Source of the DNA: Fragilaria radians
Taxonomy: Eukaryota; Bacillariophyta; Fragilariophyceae; Fragilariales; Fragilariaceae
NCBI GenBank assembly: GCA_900642245.1
Contig: CAAAJI010000659.1
Location: 17,637-28,629, forward strand
Direction of reading: 5' to 3'
Length of the DNA stretch: 10,993 nt
The notes below the pieces were generated by a model. The model was not told the origin of the DNA. It saw nothing but the letters and a program-made list of their open reading frames with translations, and searched no databases. Every line of letters starts with the position of its first letter. The first letter of the stretch is position 1. This document shows, piece by piece, positions 1-7,685 of this stretch. A program made the translations under genes and the position numbers.

Positions 1-895
1 TAACTCCAACAGATTTTGAGTCCTGGAAAAGAAGAAAGATGTCAGTAAACGGTTCTGATGAACAAGGATTGATTGACTGACATGTCTTATTCTTGAAACT
101 TGACATAGGGGGCACTTGGATGTAATCGTAGTATCAGCTAATTGGGATTTCTTGTTCGTTTCTTGCCCAGCTCAACGAAAGATTCTTCAGACTAACCACG
201 TAATATCCGCACGTTATTCATACAGTTGCAATTAGAGAAACTATTCCATTGAGAGGATAAAACTATCTCTGACCAATTAATCTCAAATATTAAATATCTG
301 TAATAGATGGCCTAAGCCAATGTAACAAAGGTGAAATAAGCGTAAGCGATATTTCCAATATACTGTAAGGATTAATTAAAGCCAAATGACCGAAACCTCT
401 TTAAACTAGGGTGAGAGCTTGCTTGGTGCGCTGTTGTAACTAACAGAGTGCTTTAGCAAACAAATTGTTGAATTACTAGCAAGATCCTCTTCATTGTCAA
501 GAGGTATGGTACTTAATCTCAAAACTCTCTCTCAGGTCATGCAAAGTTATTATCATGTTTAGGGGTTAGCCAGGAAGAACAAATGTGCATTGTGATTCAA
601 GCATTGCATGATTTAATGGTGGTGAAAGGAAAGTATTGGTCATTTTGCTCTACCAAGCACAGATTTGTCTTACTGTTCCAGAGTGCAGGAAAGGAACGTT
701 AATGATTTGAAGGCAATGACCTGATTCAAACAAGGTAAGTCACATGAAAGACTAAAAATCAAGTTTTCAGAGACCATTATGATACTCTCAATTACTGTTA
801 TCAACTTGGATTATGTCATTACAAACAAAGTCACTGTTAAGCATCTGAATTTGGTCATTATGCATATATATATACTGTGTTTCACATTACCCTTC
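1..895. other. Noncoding 3' flank of SOD copy A
   Basis: No convincing gene is seen in these 895 nt on either strand. The antisense open frame that enters from 779 is a shadow of the SOD gene. A short inverted repeat at 486-504 (6-bp stem CCTCTT/AAGAGG, 7-nt loop) is kept in copy B at 9412-9430. A plus-strand splice-donor-like AAG/GTAAGT near 733 is also kept in both copies, but no exon was found for it. The first ~570 nt are more alike between the copies than the SOD coding sequence. A short (AT)n run sits near 865 in copy A only. Confidence 0.7.
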
Positions 896-2007
896 TTATC
901 CTTTCACCTTGACTCCAGTTCCATTTGCCAACACATAATTGAAGTTCTCATTCACTTTGTCCCAATTGACTACTTTCCACCAATTGGCAACATATTCAGT
1001 TCGACGATTCTGGTACTTCAAATAGTACGCATGTTCCCAAACATCAAGTCCCAAAATAGGGAAGAGAACTCCCTCTGCTAGGACTCCCTTCATCAGGGGA
1101 TTATCCTGATTGGGTGTGTTGACAATTTTGAGCTGTGTGCCATCGGCTGTCACACATAGCCACACCCAACCAGAACCAAATGTTGTGCCTGGTGCTGCCT
1201 TGGCTTCAAAGGCTGCCTTCATAGAGGTAAGATTACCAAAGCTTCCGTTGATCATATCCATCAGTTTGAGAGATGGTTGTGTTGTAGCAGCAGTGGTGGG
1301 ATCTGTCATTTGCTCCCAGAAGAAGGCATGGTTGTAATGACCACCACCGTTATTACGCACAGTTGCACCCGCCTCGAGAGCATTTGCTTGAAGTTCTAAA
1401 ATATCAGGTTTGGGCTTACCTTGAAAGAATCTATTGATGTTAGTAACATAGGTTGCATGATGTCTTCCAAGGTGAATGTTCATGGTGGTTGTATCAATGT
1501 AGGGCTCAAGCGCATCGGCAGGATAAGGCAGCTTTGGGAGAGAATAAGCATCTTGATCGACACAACTTGTAGGCCTCCATTCAAGGGGGACAGGATCTTA
1601 AAAAGTGCTGTTGTTTTCGGGTAGTACTGCTTTGAATCCAGCTTTGCATTCGCATTTGTATCGTTGTGGGGGGAAGTAATTAACACAAAAGGACGTGGTT
1701 GCATCACCCCCTGCGCATGGATATGGAATTGTTTTACATTCATCGATATCCACGCGGCAATCTGATCCAGTATATCCAGAAATACAGCGACAAAAGGATT
1801 CTCCTGTTGTTGTGTTAATTTCACATGTCGCACGATTGAGAACACAATAGGACTGTTTGGTAGAATTGGCTCCACATAGAAAGTGTGATCCGCGAAGTAA
1901 ACGATCAACACTTTTTACATTACGGCCACGTAGATTAGTTACTTGCTCTTCAAGAGGGTTGTCGGCAAATGCATTGCTTGGAAGTAGAAGGATGAGTACA
2001 AGGATTG
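1..2007. repeat. Direct segmental duplication, copy A (SOD block)
   Basis: Position 1 aligns with 8937 and the match runs to 2007, aligned with 10980. It covers the 3' flank and almost the whole SOD reading frame. The copies lie in the same orientation, with an offset of 8936 at the left and 8973 within the gene; the extra 37 nt net are in the copy B flank. By hand count, 1-570 differs at about 16 positions plus a 10-nt and a 1-nt indel. The stretch around 575-700 is strongly diverged. The coding part differs at about 50 of 1110 positions with no indel. The left end lies outside the window. Beyond 2007 the similarity drops sharply, but only 13 nt of copy B remain to judge that. Confidence 0.95.
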
Positions 2008-2017
2008 TATGTTGCAT
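896..2017 (-). pseudogene. Secreted EGF/EGF/Mn-superoxide dismutase, copy A, one premature stop
   Basis: Read from ATG at 2017 to TAA at 896, the frame spans 373 residues plus one internal TAA at 1598-1600 (codon 140); copy B has CAA (Gln) there. Residues 1-18 form a signal peptide with a Leu/Ile/Val core ending SNAFA. An EGF-like module has cysteines at 48, 58, 65, 76, 78 and 87. A calcium-binding-type EGF (DIDEC, 90-94) has cysteines at 94, 101, 111, 122, 124 and probably 152. The SOD domain covers about 158-373, with predicted metal ligands His182, His230, Asp325 and His329, and Tyr190 in the second shell. GGGHYNH and Gln304 in NQDNPL match Mn-type rather than Fe-type enzymes. There are several N-glycosylation sequons. 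The gene is intronless. As written, translation gives a secreted 139-residue EGF fragment. The downstream part could restart at Met179, but without the signal peptide and the start of the SOD fold. A sequencing error or an allelic state cannot be excluded. Confidence 0.85.
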
Positions 2018-2043
2018 GTTCTTGACTATGTTTTCTCAAAGTT

Positions 2044-2114
2044 TTGAAGAATAGTTTATCAGAAGTTCGCAGTATTGAAGAATAATGTATCAGATGTTCA
2101 AGATTTTCGCAGTA
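2044..2114. repeat. Imperfect tandem repeat upstream of SOD copy A
   Basis: A unit beginning TTGAAGAATA and ending CGCAGTA starts at 2044 and again at 2075. The second unit carries an insertion of about 9 nt before its CGCAGTA end. It lies 27 nt upstream of the SOD-A start codon, so it falls in the 5' UTR or core promoter. A regulatory role is only a guess. Confidence 0.6.
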
Positions 2115-2841
2115 TCGAGTCTTGAAGATCTCTATCAAAGATTTAAGCAGTTAGAAGTTTTACAACGGAAATCCAATGAGTTCCTTTACAATTTTCAATG
2201 ATACAATTTTGGTCAAAAGAGTGGTCGTAGGTGAATCATTGAATTGTTCATGTCGTTTTCAAACATGCGATCATTAATTTAATACCCCTTCCCGCGCGAC
2301 CTGAGCTGGTAGTCTTGCCAGACCCTTAGAAAAATGAAATAACATGAGGATAAAACTTTTCTGTAGTCAAAGATAAATACAACTTGGTGTTCATGGGATA
2401 AAAACTACGTCAGTCGTAACAATGTTTATTCTAGAAACTTTTTTAATTTGCATTACAAGATCACTTGATTCTGTGATAACTTAGAATGTATCTGGATTTC
2501 CCTTCATGGGCGATCAACACAATCTTTTCCATGAGTGAAGATCGGTGTCTCAAAATATATACACATTCCCATCTAAGAACTGGCTTTTGTGGTAAAACGG
2601 TAGGCATTCAAATGTTCCAATATTTTAATTTTTAGGATAGCAGGTTATAACTGTGGCATTTACTGGAACACAAAACAATATTGGAGAGACAGAGCTTTGG
2701 GTAAGGATCAAGATAATGTTGTGTTATGGATTCTTTGCCTGTATAGAAATATGTTTTGCTGTGCAAGTTTAGAAATAAGAAACGTAGAGTATGAAAGACT
2801 GTCAGTCATCCCTCTGGGGTGCAATGATTGGTCCTCTATTT

Positions 2842-2849
2842 TGACGTCA
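2842..2849. promoter_or_regulatory. CRE-like palindrome TGACGTCA
   Basis: A perfect TGACGTCA octamer, the classical bZIP/CRE site. CRE-type TGACGT elements are known in diatom CO2/cAMP-responsive promoters (Phaeodactylum carbonic anhydrase work). This one is about 825 nt upstream of the SOD-A start, which is far for a compact genome. A single octamer may also arise by chance. Confidence 0.25.
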
Positions 2850-4155
2850 CTATGCTAAATTTTGCTTGAAGTTTTTATACTTTGCAAGTTAATAAATACA
2901 GAAAGGAAACTAAGATTTTTTACAATTTGATACCGTAATACTGTCATTTTATAACTTTTGGAGCAAACCTCATTTAAATTTGTGTTTTGTTTACTTTCAG
3001 CAGTGTTCTTATGAATCCTAAATTACATACTACATTGAATCTTTCGATAATCATTGGTTGACTAATGTGCTCAAATATTCTATATTTTTACAATAAACGT
3101 TCTCAAGAGCTTTTGATTTTAAAAGGTTTCATCAAGTTATTTATTTGGGATTGGGTATTTGCTAAATACAAGTGAAATACTTCAGATGTACTTTATAATG
3201 AAAAAAGATTAATTTGGGGTGTGGTATTAGCGTTAGGCAATAACCCTTGATTATGATTTTGAGCTTCCTAGGAATAATGCATTATCTATCTACTCCACAG
3301 AATAAGTTGTAGATGATATTTGAGACCTAAGAATGAGAAAGGTGTAACAATGGATGGAAATACCCAAGAGTAACGTCAGGGAAGCTAATATCATTCTTGC
3401 AATTTTTTTGGTTTTTTGACACCATTAACTTTTTTCTACTATGCACTAATGTTGCAGGATCGACTTCCACATTTTCAAGAATCAGAAATATGCATGGAGT
3501 TGGAGTCCTGATCATGTGAAATGATAAGAAGATTCAGGCGCAAGGATCCTAGAACACAGATTCCTGCAATGGCTTTGCATCGTCGTCAACCATCATTTTG
3601 CCAATGGGACAGTATTTGACTTTAATGGTCAAATCATGAACAAAATGTACGTGATTTGTTGTAGTAAGTACCCTATTGATTAATCGAATGAGTCAAAGCA
3701 GTCATCTAACAGCACTTTATCTATATCCTCATGGAATGTGGCTGAGAGGGTCACTAGCACATCAAGCCCAGAAAAATAGGCATGGACAAATCATAAAATC
3801 AATATTTTAAACAGAAGCTTCGTAAACAGTTTGCCAAGATAGGATATTGTGACTTCTCCCAAGATCAACAGCTTAGATGTCTCCAAAACAATAGACAAGA
3901 CAAGTGGCATTTCCTATCTGCAATAATTGAAGATATATGCGGTACAACCAACTTTGTATTCAAATGCTCAACAAATACAGCTTTAACCTGCAGTTTCTAA
4001 TTACATACATGTAGTCGTCAAAGTAGTTTATTGATAAGGTTTATGCATGAATTCGATTGTAGGTATAGTACTGGTTTCTATTCGACTGGTTTTCTCCATT
4101 AGCACCAACTACGTAGTACTGTACTTGCCAAATCTGATTGTAGTCATAGCTTCTT

Positions 4156-4163
4156 TGACGTCA
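4156..4163. promoter_or_regulatory. CRE-like palindrome TGACGTCA
   Basis: A second perfect TGACGTCA in the same spacer, about 970 nt upstream of the FAS1 start. Two copies of an 8-nt palindrome in 3 kb is mildly more than expected by chance. Its function is unproven. Confidence 0.25.
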
Positions 4164-4604
4164 TCGCCACAACAAGTGAGGTATATGTCCCTGACCTTAG
4201 GACAATGATAGAAGAGACACAAAGGAAGCTAACACAGTAAAATCATGTATGTGTAGTGTCAACGCAGGACGTCGTGTCGATCCAAGAGAGTATCTTTGGA
4301 TGGAATTCGAATATTTTACTCCATGTAATTTTCTGCTGCGGCAATAAGGAAAATTTGTTTTGATTCTCGGAATTCCACAATATTGATTTTGAAAATTGAC
4401 AAAGAGGCAACCCCGAATGGATAACTTATATCTCTTATTCTTGACATTTTATTCGTCATTTTGGTTGGAGTTTCTGTTTACCTTCTTGCTCGTCTCTGCC
4501 TTGAAGAGGGACAAAACGACATTTCAGCTTCACGATTCACAGTCTTGGGATGATGGGTCTTCTCAAAGAATGATTTACTAAAATTTGAAGGGTGGCAATG
4601 TTTA

Positions 4605-4641
4605 ACATTCTTTCTTTTTCAAGACAAGGTGATGACTGCAT
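4605..4641 (-). pseudogene. 37-nt relic similar to the DUF6824-type gene
   Basis: These 37 nt match 6752-6788, inside exon 3 of the DUF6824-type gene, at 32 positions without gaps and in the same orientation. On the minus strand the patch reads MQSSPCLEKERM, against MQSSPCLDDERM in the gene. The frame stays open upstream for only about 18 codons and shows no clear similarity beyond the patch. It could be a leftover of a lost paralogue or a small inserted fragment. The patch is too short to be a functional gene. Confidence 0.5.
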
Positions 4642-4726
4642 TGCAAGCAACGTCACAAGAGATGAATCTAGGATTGAATCTTCAATCTAGAAATGCTTAA
4701 ATAGTGTACTGCACTTTACTCACGCT

Positions 4727-4772
4727 ATCCACAATGTTGCGATCCACAACGTTGCCACCCACAACTTTTGCG
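4727..4772. repeat. 15-nt minisatellite, three units
   Basis: Three adjoining units of ATCCACAAYGTTGCS type start at 4727, 4742 and 4757. The last is degenerate and 16 nt long. They lie about 360 nt upstream of the FAS1 start codon. The sequence shows no function. Confidence 0.7.
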
Positions 4773-5060
4773 AATTGTGACTAACATTTGGTGACAACCT
4801 TCGTCATAATTGCACGAAGTATGTCCAATAAGAGGTGCTTCCCCCACATCTGCTGTGGACTTACATTTGTGTCCAATATAGCATGAGAAGATAAAGAACA
4901 GTTCTCATGTTTTTTTTTACACAAATGAGAAGCGAATGCATCAAGAATAACATATGATATCGTTGCTAGATTACTCAAAGTTACACAGAGTTGAATATCA
5001 TAGAGAAAAAAATAATAGGGTGAGAATGAATTCATTTTGAGTTGTTTTCTCAAGCTTATT

Positions 5061-5068
5061 ATTTAAAT
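5061..5068 (+). promoter_or_regulatory. TATA-like AT palindrome before FAS1
   Basis: ATTTAAAT lies 62 nt upstream of the FAS1 start codon, within an AT-rich TTATTATTTAAAT stretch. Its position suits a core promoter element, but the whole spacer is AT-rich, so this is weak. Confidence 0.2.
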
Positions 5069-5129
5069 CCTACACATTTTGAAAGGTCCCCTTACTTCAA
5101 TCCTCGTTTCTAGATATACGTTGAAAAGT

Positions 5130-6125
5130 ATGTTCACAAGCTTCATTTACTTCTTGACTTCACTAGTTCTTGTGTCTTCTACTCTCCGTGGCACATTGTT
5201 GGATATCAATGAAGTCACTGATTATGAACGTGATCTCAAGAAGAGTGCTTCAATCGCAAGCGTTGTGAAAAGCAGTGCGATGCTCAGTACCCTAGAGACT
5301 GCTCTTGAAGCAGCTGGCCTTGATACAATGTTACAAGGACCTGGTCCCTTAACTGTGTTTGCACCGACTGAAAAAGTGAGTGATGAGGAAATCTCGGATT
5401 ATTCACGATGATGATTTTGCTTACTCACTGTGAAAAATGGTAAGGCTTTTGCAAAACTTGGTAACAGCACCGTTCAAGGATTATTGCAAGATACTGCCAA
5501 ACTCTCGGATATCCTTCTGTATCATGTTGTCAGGGGCAAGGTCCTTCAAAAGAACCTGAAGAATGAAGTAATCAAGGCTGCAAATGGTGACAACCTTCAA
5601 ACTGGGGTTACAAAAGAACCATCTCAAGTTCTCATCAACAAAGTTGCCAGAGTAACAAAGGCTGATGTCATAGCGAAGAATGGAGTTATTCACTTCATTG
5701 ATAAGGTATTGCTTCCTCCTGAAAATTTACTTGACACAATGAAGGGTGAAGTAAGACTCAGTATTGTAGCTGCAGCACTAGAGGCCTCAGCATTGAAATC
5801 AATCTTGAGGGATCCAAAAGCTGTAGCAACATTTTTTGCTCCTTCAGATGAGGCATTTCAGGTCCTTGGAGAGAAAGCAGTCAATGAACTCATTAAAACC
5901 CCAGAAAAGTTCATGTCTAATGTTTTATACCATATAGCAACAGGCTCAGTTCTAATGAGTGAATTGAAGGGCAATGGTAGTGTCCAGACAATTGAAGGAT
6001 CTAGTGTTCATTTAAATCAGAGAGGGAAAAAGCTCTTTATCAATGATTCTCAGGTAATCAAAGCAGATATCCTTGCTTCCAATGGAGTGATCCATGTGAT
6101 TGATCAAGTATTACAAATCCCCTAG
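5130..6125 (+). CDS. Secreted protein with two fasciclin (FAS1) domains
   Basis: Exons 5130-5375 and 5445-6125 join in phase 0 to give 308 residues. Residues 1 to about 18 are a signal peptide with the hydrophobic core FIYFLTSLVLV. FAS1 domain 1 (about 42-173) has the H1 motif TVFAPTEKAF (75-84), a YH motif at LLYHVV (106-111) and the closing NGVIHFIDKVLLP (161-173). FAS1 domain 2 (about 183-308) has TFFAPSDEAF (211-220), VLYHIATG (242-249) and NGVIHVIDQVL (295-305). Splicing is needed to complete H1 of domain 1. There are sequons at 89, 259 and 282, and no C-terminal GPI-type tail. FAS1 proteins act in adhesion and extracellular matrix. ATG 5130 is chosen because the signal peptide starts there. 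The neighbour at 6354-7685 is convergent. Confidence 0.9.
5376..5444 (+). other. Intron of the FAS1 gene
   Basis: A 69-nt phase-0 intron with donor AAA/GTGAGT, a branch-like CTCAC about 16 nt before the end, and acceptor TAAG/GCT. It contains an in-frame TGA at 5409-5411. Removing it joins APTEK to AFAKLG, giving the conserved FAS1 H1 motif, which is the main support. The acceptor AAG is weaker than CAG or TAG, but no other AG restores the motif. Confidence 0.85.
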
Positions 6126-6359
6126 AATTTTCAAGTGGCATTTAGATTAATTTAGCATTGAATGGACATTGCCTTATGTATTACACATTGAAAGCTGTTT
6201 GTATGATCCATTCATGGTTAAAAATGGAGTGATCCATGTGATTAATCAAGTATTACCAAGTCCCTAGAATTGTTGAATGGCATTTAGAATACTTTAGCAT
6301 TGAATGGAAAATGACTTATGTAGTACACATTGAAAGCTGTTTGTATAATCAATTCATGG
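6081..6359 (+). repeat. Tandem duplication of the FAS1 gene end and 3' flank
   Basis: Unit 1 (6081-6217) covers the last 15 codons of FAS1, including its stop, plus 92 nt of flank. Unit 2 (6223-6359) repeats it after a 5-nt spacer, at period 142. Unit 2 still reads NGVIHVINQVLPSP followed by TAG, but it is not in frame with the gene and lies after the true stop. The stop codon of the convergent gene (6354-6356) falls within the end of unit 2. Confidence 0.9.
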
Positions 6360-7685
6360 ATCCACTGTCTCATCATGATGATAGGTCTTGAGGAATGATG
6401 CAGTAAAATGCTTAGCGTCGCAATGTTTATAGAATATCCAAGTTACCTCGAATACAAGAGAGGACTTTGAATTCGACTGTTCGACACCTTCCACGTAAGG
6501 TGTATAGAGCTTAATCGTTTCAAAAATAGGTTCCTTTACGTTTCCATCACAATGAATGAGGTTATCAAGATTTGCCAAACATATTGCCGCCGCTTCATGA
6601 TTTCCCATTGTACCACTATCAACCATATCGTCATGTGTAACGGATTCAGAATTGTCATTCTTTGGGAATACATTGCAGATTTCGGTATGGAATGATGAAT
6701 CTGAGAAACGTAACGTCTCCGCCGGAATATGCTTGTACTCATTCATACTTGACATTCGTTCATCATCAAGACAAGGTGACGACTGCATGCGTTTTGATTC
6801 CATGAGGAACTCATTCGTGTCTTTGTTGTCGAGGAGGAAACGATGAGATGAAATAGGAAATGTCACCTTACCAAGAGTGTCCCATGTGGTACCATTCGTT
6901 GCATTTTGTTTCTGCTGATATAAGGAATAATTCTTCCTGAATGATTTTTGACTCCAATTACTAGATGCCTTTTTCAAGGAATGACCAAGCAGCAGCAGCT
7001 GCTGCTGATGTTGGAAGAACTAAGGATGATTAGTATGATTTTCATTCAAGGATATTTTATTTTTGCAAGGATAGAATCAAAAATACCTACCTGTTCTCTA
7101 GGAACCATTGCCCCGACATTGTACGGATTGTGCAAGAAATGATTCTTCTTTGATATTTTCTGATTCCAACTACTTGCTGCATCTCTCAAGGCATGGCCAA
7201 CCTATTGTCAGAAGAAGAAATAATGATGATAAGGAATGAGGTTCTTGGTAAAGTATATATATGTACATAATTATGACAGTAACATTCCCTACCTTTTTTT
7301 TCGCAACCTTTACTCCTCCATCATACCATTCAAGTTTATTGTCCAATTGTTTGAGGAATCGAGCACCGGATCGAAACATTTCATGAACGACTGCTTTTAC
7401 AACTTCAGATCGTCTGGATCGATGTGACGATTGCAAGTACGCTCCAATGTGTTGGAATATGACATCCCGAAATCGTTGATTTCCTTCATGGCTGATGTAG
7501 GATCTCCCTCTACCACAAAGAATATCAATAGGGGCAGGTACTACGACAACAATAGCTTCTTTCTTGAGCCGGACTTGCTGTAAGCATGATTGGGATTTTG
7601 GCCATTTATTTTTCTTTTGGTATCGCTTCACCACTTTCCTTGCCATGATTGAATTTGGGTCGATTTCACTTGACTCATTCTGCAT
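6354..7685 (-). CDS. DUF6824-type domain protein, three exons, function unknown
   Basis: Exon 1 is 7293-7685 (131 codons), exon 2 is 7091-7201 (37 codons), and exon 3 runs from about 7004 to 6354. All joins are phase 0, giving about 384 residues. Residues 15-30 are a basic stretch (ARKVVKRYQKKNKWPK), a possible nuclear signal. The core domain spans about 52-145: DILCGRGRSYISHEGNQRFRDVI, then VVHEMFRSGARFL, LEWYDGGVKVAKKK, and VGHALRDAASSW from exon 2. I recognise the LCGRG/GNxRFR pattern as the stramenopile-expanded DUF6824 family; no biochemical function is established that I know of. Exon 3 opens with a second GHSLKKASSNWSQK copy. The tail to the end is Ser/Asp-rich and unrecognised. A GTAACT near 6450 could be a further donor. 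ATG 7685 is the first in frame; Met14 is an alternative. The gene is convergent with FAS1. Confidence 0.8.
6990..7007. repeat. 18-nt perfect palindrome of CAG/CTG triplets
   Basis: CAGCAGCAGCTGCTGCTG equals its own reverse complement. On the minus strand it forms the intron 2 acceptor and the first codons of exon 3 (Gln-Gln-Leu-Leu-Leu). Short triplet repeats like this may vary in length. Confidence 0.9.
7005..7090 (-). other. Intron 2 of the DUF6824-type gene, ambiguous tandem acceptor
   Basis: Donor CAG/GTAGGT is a near-perfect match just after MVPREQ. A branch-like CTAAT lies before a short pyrimidine tract. The acceptor is a CAGCAGCAG run, so exon 3 may begin at 7004, 7001 or 6998, adding two, one or no Gln before LLLLGHSL. 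All three stay in frame. The first AG is assumed, giving 86 nt. Confidence 0.7.
7202..7292 (-). other. Intron 1 of the DUF6824-type gene
   Basis: A 91-nt phase-0 intron with donor AAG/GTAGGG (exon 1 ends at 7293) and acceptor ACAATAG/GTT (exon 2 starts at 7201), preceded by a TTTCTTCTTCT pyrimidine run. Without splicing the frame loses the conserved VGHALRDA end of the domain. Confidence 0.85.

Larger units (their letters stand above)
2018..5129. other. 3.1 kb gene-poor spacer between divergent SOD-A and FAS1
   Basis: An AT-rich stretch with stops in all frames at short intervals. No gene is recognised. It must hold the promoters of SOD copy A (leftward) and the FAS1 gene (rightward). It contains an imperfect 31-nt-period repeat (2044-2114), two TGACGTCA palindromes (2842 and 4156), a 37-nt patch similar to the DUF6824-type gene (4605-4641), a 15-nt minisatellite (4727-4772), and coding-like islets without start codons at 3549-3692 (-) and 3797-4000 (+). 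Short open frames at 3327-3515 (-), 4396-4581 (+) and 4781-5053 (-) have no recognisable motifs and are taken as chance. No terminal repeats of a mobile element were spotted by eye. Confidence 0.65.
6919..7201 (-). repeat. Tandemly duplicated exon segment within the DUF6824-type gene
   Basis: The start of exon 2 (7201-7131) and the start of exon 3 (6989-6919) align without gaps at roughly 70 percent by hand. They encode VGHALRDAASSWNQKISKKN and LGHSLKKASSNWSQKSFRKN. The acceptor that preceded the motif is intact before exon 2 (AATAG). Before exon 3 it appears replaced by the CAGCAGCAG run a few codons upstream. Confidence 0.85.

Noticed and set aside
779..1081. 100-residue plus-strand open frame, with an equivalent at 9656-10054
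   Set aside because: It overlaps the 3' end of the SOD gene in antisense in both copies. Its apparent conservation follows from the SOD protein and the recent duplication; it has no motif of its own.
1480..1911. 143-residue minus-strand frame overlapping SOD, with an equivalent at 10453-10884
   Set aside because: It is an off-frame shadow of the EGF/SOD reading frame. Differences between the copies preserve the SOD frame, not this one.
2281..2335. Possible tRNA (GAGCTGGTAGTC resembles a D-arm)
   Set aside because: No matching TPsiC arm, acceptor stem or B box is found on either strand. Only short chance hairpins are present.
4396..4581. Hydrophobic small open frame on the plus strand
   Set aside because: A single short hydrophobic stretch, which low-complexity T-rich DNA readily produces. 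There is no family match by eye and no supporting context.
4781..5053. 90-residue minus-strand open frame before FAS1
   Set aside because: It has no recognisable motif, lies over the likely FAS1 promoter, and is within what AT-rich DNA gives by chance.
2018..5129. Decayed transposon in the long spacer
   Set aside because: No paired terminal repeats, target-site duplication, transposase or reverse-transcriptase motif was seen. A repeat-library search would be needed to revive the idea.
5376..5444. Frameshifted or broken FAS1 gene
   Set aside because: The interruption has a consensus GTGAGT donor, a branch-like site and an acceptor, and its removal restores the conserved FAS1 motif exactly. 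It is an intron, not a lesion.
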